Shown here: in pieces, positions 22,426-25,226 of the stretch
How the letters are laid out: each line of letters begins with the position of its first letter
Numbering within the stretch: position 1 is the first letter of the stretch
Assembly (NCBI GenBank): GCA_021796175.1
Contig: JAJYOM010000006.1
Coordinates: forward strand, 1-25,226
Reading direction: 5' to 3'
Length of the DNA: 25,226 nt
Origin: Thermoplasmata archaeon
GTDB lineage: Archaea; Thermoplasmatota; Thermoplasmata; Sysuiplasmatales; Sysuiplasmataceae
Translations under genes and position numbers: made by a program
Notes under the pieces: generated by a model
Database searches by the model: none
What the model was told of the DNA's origin: nothing
What the model saw: only the letters and a program-made list of their open reading frames with translations

Positions 22426-24578
22426 CTCACTTTTGCACCCACACCTATAGGGCCGCCATCAACTCCGACGGGTTTCCCTCCCGCCGTAAGCTGCCTCAGC
22501 CCTTTCTTTTCAACAAGAACCGCGACCTCGCTCCAATCCTTCATTCCGTCCGTGCTCAGGGATGTTTCCCTGCCGTCCGTTGCACCAATCCGGATATTGA
22601 CAGTCCTGAACTCATCTATTGTGATTGTCCTGGAGGGAGAACAATTGTCCAGCCTTCCCACCGGTGTGCCTTCCGGTGGCGACAGGAGTCTGACCCTGCC
22701 GTCCTTCTCCGCAGCAAGCATCATGCCCTGCGATTCATATCCGCGAAGTTTTGCAGTCGCGAGATTTGACACGACAACGACCCTCTTCCCTTCCAGCTGT
22801 TCCTCTGTGTAGTATTCCTTCAACCCGGCTACTATCTGCCTTCTCTCCCCGATGTCCACCTCCATCAGGTAGAGCTTGTCTGCAGCCGGATGTTTCCTGA
22901 CTGATTTTATCTGGCCAACTCGAAGATCAAGTTGTATGCCGCTATCCTCATCTTCCTCCTTCAGCTCTATCTTGCTGAATACTGGAGATGGTTCTTTCAA
23001 TGCAAATGTTCCGGGCCTGTTGGAGAGCTCCGACCATTTCAGTGGTCCGTTGCTCTCTATACCGAGGTATGAAAGTACTTTAGCTGATGAGAAAGGAAGG
23101 AACGGATGGGACATGATCGCTATATGCCTGATGAGCTCAAGGTTAGAGTACAGGTCCCTCATGCATTTCACCCTGTCGCTCCTGAGTGAGAACCAGGGCG
23201 CGCACCTGTCGAGATACTGGTTGCCTTTCTGTGCAGTGTCCATGACTATCTTGAGCGCCTTCTTGAATTCACACCCTTCTATTAACCCCTCCTCCTCGAT
23301 GGCGGCCTTTGAAACCTCTTCAAGAAGTGCCGCTGCGTCTTCGGAGACAGGACCATGCAGAGAGCCGAAATTCCTGTAGGCGAAGGAAAGTACCCTGTGA
23401 TAGTAGTTACCGAGCGTGGCGACGAGTTCGTTGTTGACTTTTGTTTCGAATGACTCCATGCTGAACTCGCTGTCTCTCCCCTCCGGCATTATGGCTGTAA
23501 GGTAGTAGCGCACCTGTTCCGGTGAGAAATCCTTCATCAGCGTATCAATTGTTGGTGCACCACCCCTGCTCTTTGAGAATTTTCTGCCGTCCGCGGGTGT
23601 CACCCACTCGGTTGCGCTCACATGATATGGAAGCTCCAGTCCGCCATGCGCCATGAGCATGGATGGCCATATTATGGTGTGGAAGGGCACATTGTCCTTC
23701 CCCATGAAGTAGTAGTGCTTTGCATCCGCCTTCTGCCAGTATTCCTTCCACTCCTCCGGATTCCCTTTCCCTGCAGCCCATTCAACCGAGGCGGAAATGT
23801 AGCCGATGACCGCCTCGAACCAGACATAGATTACCTTCTTCTCCATCCCGGGGTACGGGACCGGTATTCCCCAGTCTAAATCTCTGGTCGCAGCCCTGTC
23901 TGTAAGTCCTGCGGAAAGCCAGTTTCTCGAAAAATCAATAACATTAGGCTTCCAGCTTCCCTTTCCGGACAGATAGACAGAGAGCTTATCCTGCTGCTTT
24001 GAGAGAGAATAGAACAGGTTGACCGTTTCCTTCAGCACTGTCGGGTTCCCGCACAATACGCATCTTGCATCGATCAGTTCACCTGCCTCGAATGTAGTGC
24101 CGCACACATCGCACTGATTCCCCTTCGACTCCTTGTTGCCGCATTTCGGGCAAATACCGACAACGTAGGTATCGGCCAGGAAACGCCTGTCTGTGGAGCA
24201 GTAATATTCGCTGGTCTCCCTGCTGTAAATGTAACCGTTTGCAAGCAGTGTGGTAAAGAAATCCCTGGCAACCCTGAAATGGTTCTCAGTGTGTGTTTTT
24301 GTGAACAGATCGAAGCTTATGCCCAGCCATTCCAGCGACTTGAGGTTAATGCTGTGATATTTCTCAGCCACCCGCTCAGGCGTGCTGTGCTCTCTCTCCG
24401 CTTTTATCGTGACCGAAGTTCCATGCTGATCACTCCCGGAAACCATCAGTACGCTGTCACCTTTCATCCTGTGGTACCTTGCAAAAATATCCGGGGGCAG
24501 ATAGGAACCCGACACCTGCCCGACATGTATTGGCCCGTTTGCGTACGGCCATGAGACCGCAACCAGTATCTTGGTCAT
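22422..24578 (-). CDS. metG: Methionyl-tRNA synthetase with C-terminal tRNA-binding domain
   Basis: A 718-residue class I synthetase that charges tRNA-Met. The HIGH motif reads HVGQ (His18 to Gln21) in SWPYANGPIHVGQVSG. The catalytic loop is KFSKS (333-337). The zinc knuckle has Cys143, 146, 156 and 159, followed by Cys173 and Cys176, as in archaeal enzymes. The anticodon-binding helical domain follows, and the last 120 residues form a Trbp111/EMAP-like tRNA-binding domain (LDLRVGQIKSVRKHP.ADKLYLMEVDIG...NLATAKLRGYESQGMMLA) fused to the enzyme; in some archaea this is a separate protein. ATG 24578 is chosen because GGTGA (24582-24586) precedes it and homologues start here; GTG 24599 would add seven residues. 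It is the first gene of metG-PHP-pelA. Confidence 0.96.
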   Translation of the reverse strand: MTKILVAVSWPYANGPIHVGQVSGSYLPPDIFARYHRMKGDSVLMVSGSDQHGTSVTIKAEREHSTPERVAEKYHSINLKSLEWLGISFDLFTKTHTENHFRVARDFFTTLLANGYIYSRETSEYYCSTDRRFLADTYVVGICPKCGNKESKGNQCDVCGTTFEAGELIDARCVLCGNPTVLKETVNLFYSLSKQQDKLSVYLSGKGSWKPNVIDFSRNWLSAGLTDRAATRDLDWGIPVPYPGMEKKVIYVWFEAVIGYISASVEWAAGKGNPEEWKEYWQKADAKHYYFMGKDNVPFHTIIWPSMLMAHGGLELPYHVSATEWVTPADGRKFSKSRGGAPTIDTLMKDFSPEQVRYYLTAIMPEGRDSEFSMESFETKVNNELVATLGNYYHRVLSFAYRNFGSLHGPVSEDAAALLEEVSKAAIEEEGLIEGCEFKKALKIVMDTAQKGNQYLDRCAPWFSLRSDRVKCMRDLYSNLELIRHIAIMSHPFLPFSSAKVLSYLGIESNGPLKWSELSNRPGTFALKEPSPVFSKIELKEEDEDSGIQLDLRVGQIKSVRKHPAADKLYLMEVDIGERRQIVAGLKEYYTEEQLEGKRVVVVSNLATAKLRGYESQGMMLAAEKDGRVRLLSPPEGTPVGRLDNCSPSRTITIDEFRTVNIRIGATDGRETSLSTDGMKDWSEVAVLVEKKGLRQLTAGGKPVGVDGGPIGVGAKVR

Positions 24579-24605
24579 TTTGTCACCATTTGTCAGCACC
24601 TGAAG

Positions 24606-24624
24606 GAGGCAACCGCAATGCCTC
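24606..24624 (-). promoter_or_regulatory. Small hairpin in the metG leader
   Basis: GAGGCA and TGCCTC form a perfect 6-bp stem with a 7-base loop, 28-46 bases before metG ATG 24578 and just downstream of the predicted transcription start near 24630. It may be chance or a control element. Confidence 0.25.
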
Positions 24625-24652
24625 AGTTCTCATTTTGCTGAAGAGTAACACC

Positions 24653-24660
24653 GATTAAAG
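24653..24660 (-). promoter_or_regulatory. TATA-like box for the metG unit
   Basis: CTTTAATC on the minus strand predicts transcription from about 24630 and a leader of about 50 bases ending in the GGTGA ribosome-binding sequence. Confidence 0.4.
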
Positions 24661-24763
24661 AATTTCTGTGCAAACAGGAGGTGGTCCGCACCCGAAAAAT
24701 GCTTCAGCGCCGTAGCAATGATGGTCCCCGCAATAGAGTAAGGACAGAAATCTTATTGCAGAA

Positions 24764-25226
24764 CTACCCCTTGGCACCGCAGCTCGGGCATTTGCCAGCG
24801 ATCTCATCATACAGAGAACCGCAGTACCTGCACCTGACTTTCACCACCTGTCTTTCTATTGTATGAGTCTGTGCTACCTGCTGTCCCCCTCCGGATACAT
24901 TGACGACTAAGCTCCTTGGTGAACTCATACCTGCGGCACCTGTCTTTGCCTGCAGCAGATGTGACTGCCACTTGGCAGGGTCTTCAACTGTATATTCCAC
25001 ATGACCGCCAACGTAGCTTACCCAGAATATTCTGCTCTTTCCAAGCAGTTTTGGTTTCACTCCAACATCAACCATATTCGCTATAGGAACTTGATTTATT
25101 ACTACGCTCATATTCTGTTTCTTCAGAAAGCCCATCTTCTGTTCCCTCATAGTTTCCAGAACAATACGCTTGTTGGTGAGAATCAGCGTGCCTGTTTCCC
25201 CCTTATGTCGAGGTATGACGAGGGCT
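24764..25226 (-). CDS. PH-like domain protein with C-terminal zinc ribbon, 5' end cut by window edge
   Basis: The frame stays open from ATG 25150 back to the right window edge and gives 25 more residues, including GTLILTNKRIVLET, so the gene starts outside the window. At least 153 residues are seen. GTLILTNKRIVLET followed by VSVVINQVPIANMVDVGVKPKLLG and IFWVSYVGGHVEYTV fits the strand pattern of a bacterial-type PH-like domain. A linker rich in Ser, Gly and Gln then leads to a C-terminal zinc ribbon, VRCRYCGSLYDEIAGKCPSCGAK (C-x2-C and C-x2-C). Such proteins are usually of unknown function and may bind membranes or partner proteins. Nothing in the neighbourhood defines a role. It lies upstream of metG on the same strand, about 185 bases away and outside the metG promoter. 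Confidence 0.75.
   Translation of the reverse strand, partial: ALVIPRHKGETGTLILTNKRIVLETMREQKMGFLKKQNMSVVINQVPIANMVDVGVKPKLLGKSRIFWVSYVGGHVEYTVEDPAKWQSHLLQAKTGAAGMSSPRSLVVNVSGGGQQVAQTHTIERQVVKVRCRYCGSLYDEIAGKCPSCGAKG

Noticed and set aside
24579..24599. GTG start for metG at 24599.
   Set aside because: ATG 24578 has a ribosome-binding sequence and matches the usual MetRS N-terminus.
1..25226. CRISPR arrays, insertion sequences, integrase sites, rRNA or tRNA genes.
   Set aside because: No regularly spaced repeats, transposase or integrase frames, terminal repeats with target duplications or tRNA-like folds were seen on either strand.

Overview
The window looks like chromosomal DNA from an archaeon of the Thermoplasmata (Thermoplasmatales or a close uncultured relative), probably an acidophile. 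This rests on an M1 aminopeptidase of the tricorn-interacting factor F2/F3 type, a zinc-containing dicluster ferredoxin, a fungal/archaeal-type proton P-type ATPase, archaeal Pelota, a MetRS with a fused C-terminal tRNA-binding domain, heavy use of AGA/AGG arginine codons, and TATA-like boxes placed 24-30 bases ahead of start codons, as for leaderless mRNAs. Base composition is near 50% GC and no stretch stands out as foreign. I see no tRNA, rRNA, CRISPR array or insertion sequence.

Layout: 1-910 holds the end of xseA (cut by the left edge) and xseB, the two exonuclease VII subunits. 1153-5159 (+) carries a proton-pumping P-type ATPase behind a nested stem-loop leader, a UspA protein and an RDD membrane protein. 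5273-7443 (-) holds the zinc ferredoxin and a cytoplasmic gamma-glutamyltransferase-like enzyme. 7627-10572 (+) has the tricorn-factor aminopeptidase and a PrxQ/BCP peroxiredoxin. 10635-12137 (-) has a small Cys-rich protein and a COG1228 amidohydrolase, divergent from an aldo/keto reductase at 12244-13254 (+). A 572-base gap rich in small hairpins follows, then a glutamate-1-semialdehyde-aminomutase-like aminotransferase (+). This converges, with 4 bases between stop codons, on a CPA2 cation/proton antiporter (-). Upstream of the antiporter lies a 577-base gap and a ferritin-like/VIT1 fusion (-). 18291-20725 (+) is a two-gene unit, urocanase plus a GNAT acetyltransferase with an ATGA overlap. 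20719-24578 (-) is metG-PHP phosphoesterase-pelota, tightly packed. The right edge cuts a PH-like/zinc-ribbon protein (-).

Themes: proton and cation homeostasis (ATPase, antiporter, RDD protein), iron and redox handling (ferredoxin, peroxiredoxin, ferritin-VIT1), peptide and amino-acid breakdown (aminopeptidase, GGT-like enzyme, urocanase), and translation (MetRS, Pelota). The points most worth a second look are the urocanase-acetyltransferase pair, whose acetyltransferase resembles animal histidine N-acetyltransferase; the nested stem-loop ahead of the proton pump; the structured gap at 13255-13826 with a hairpin touching the next start codon; and the HVGQ form of the MetRS HIGH motif. No clearly new multi-gene defence or mobile system is visible.
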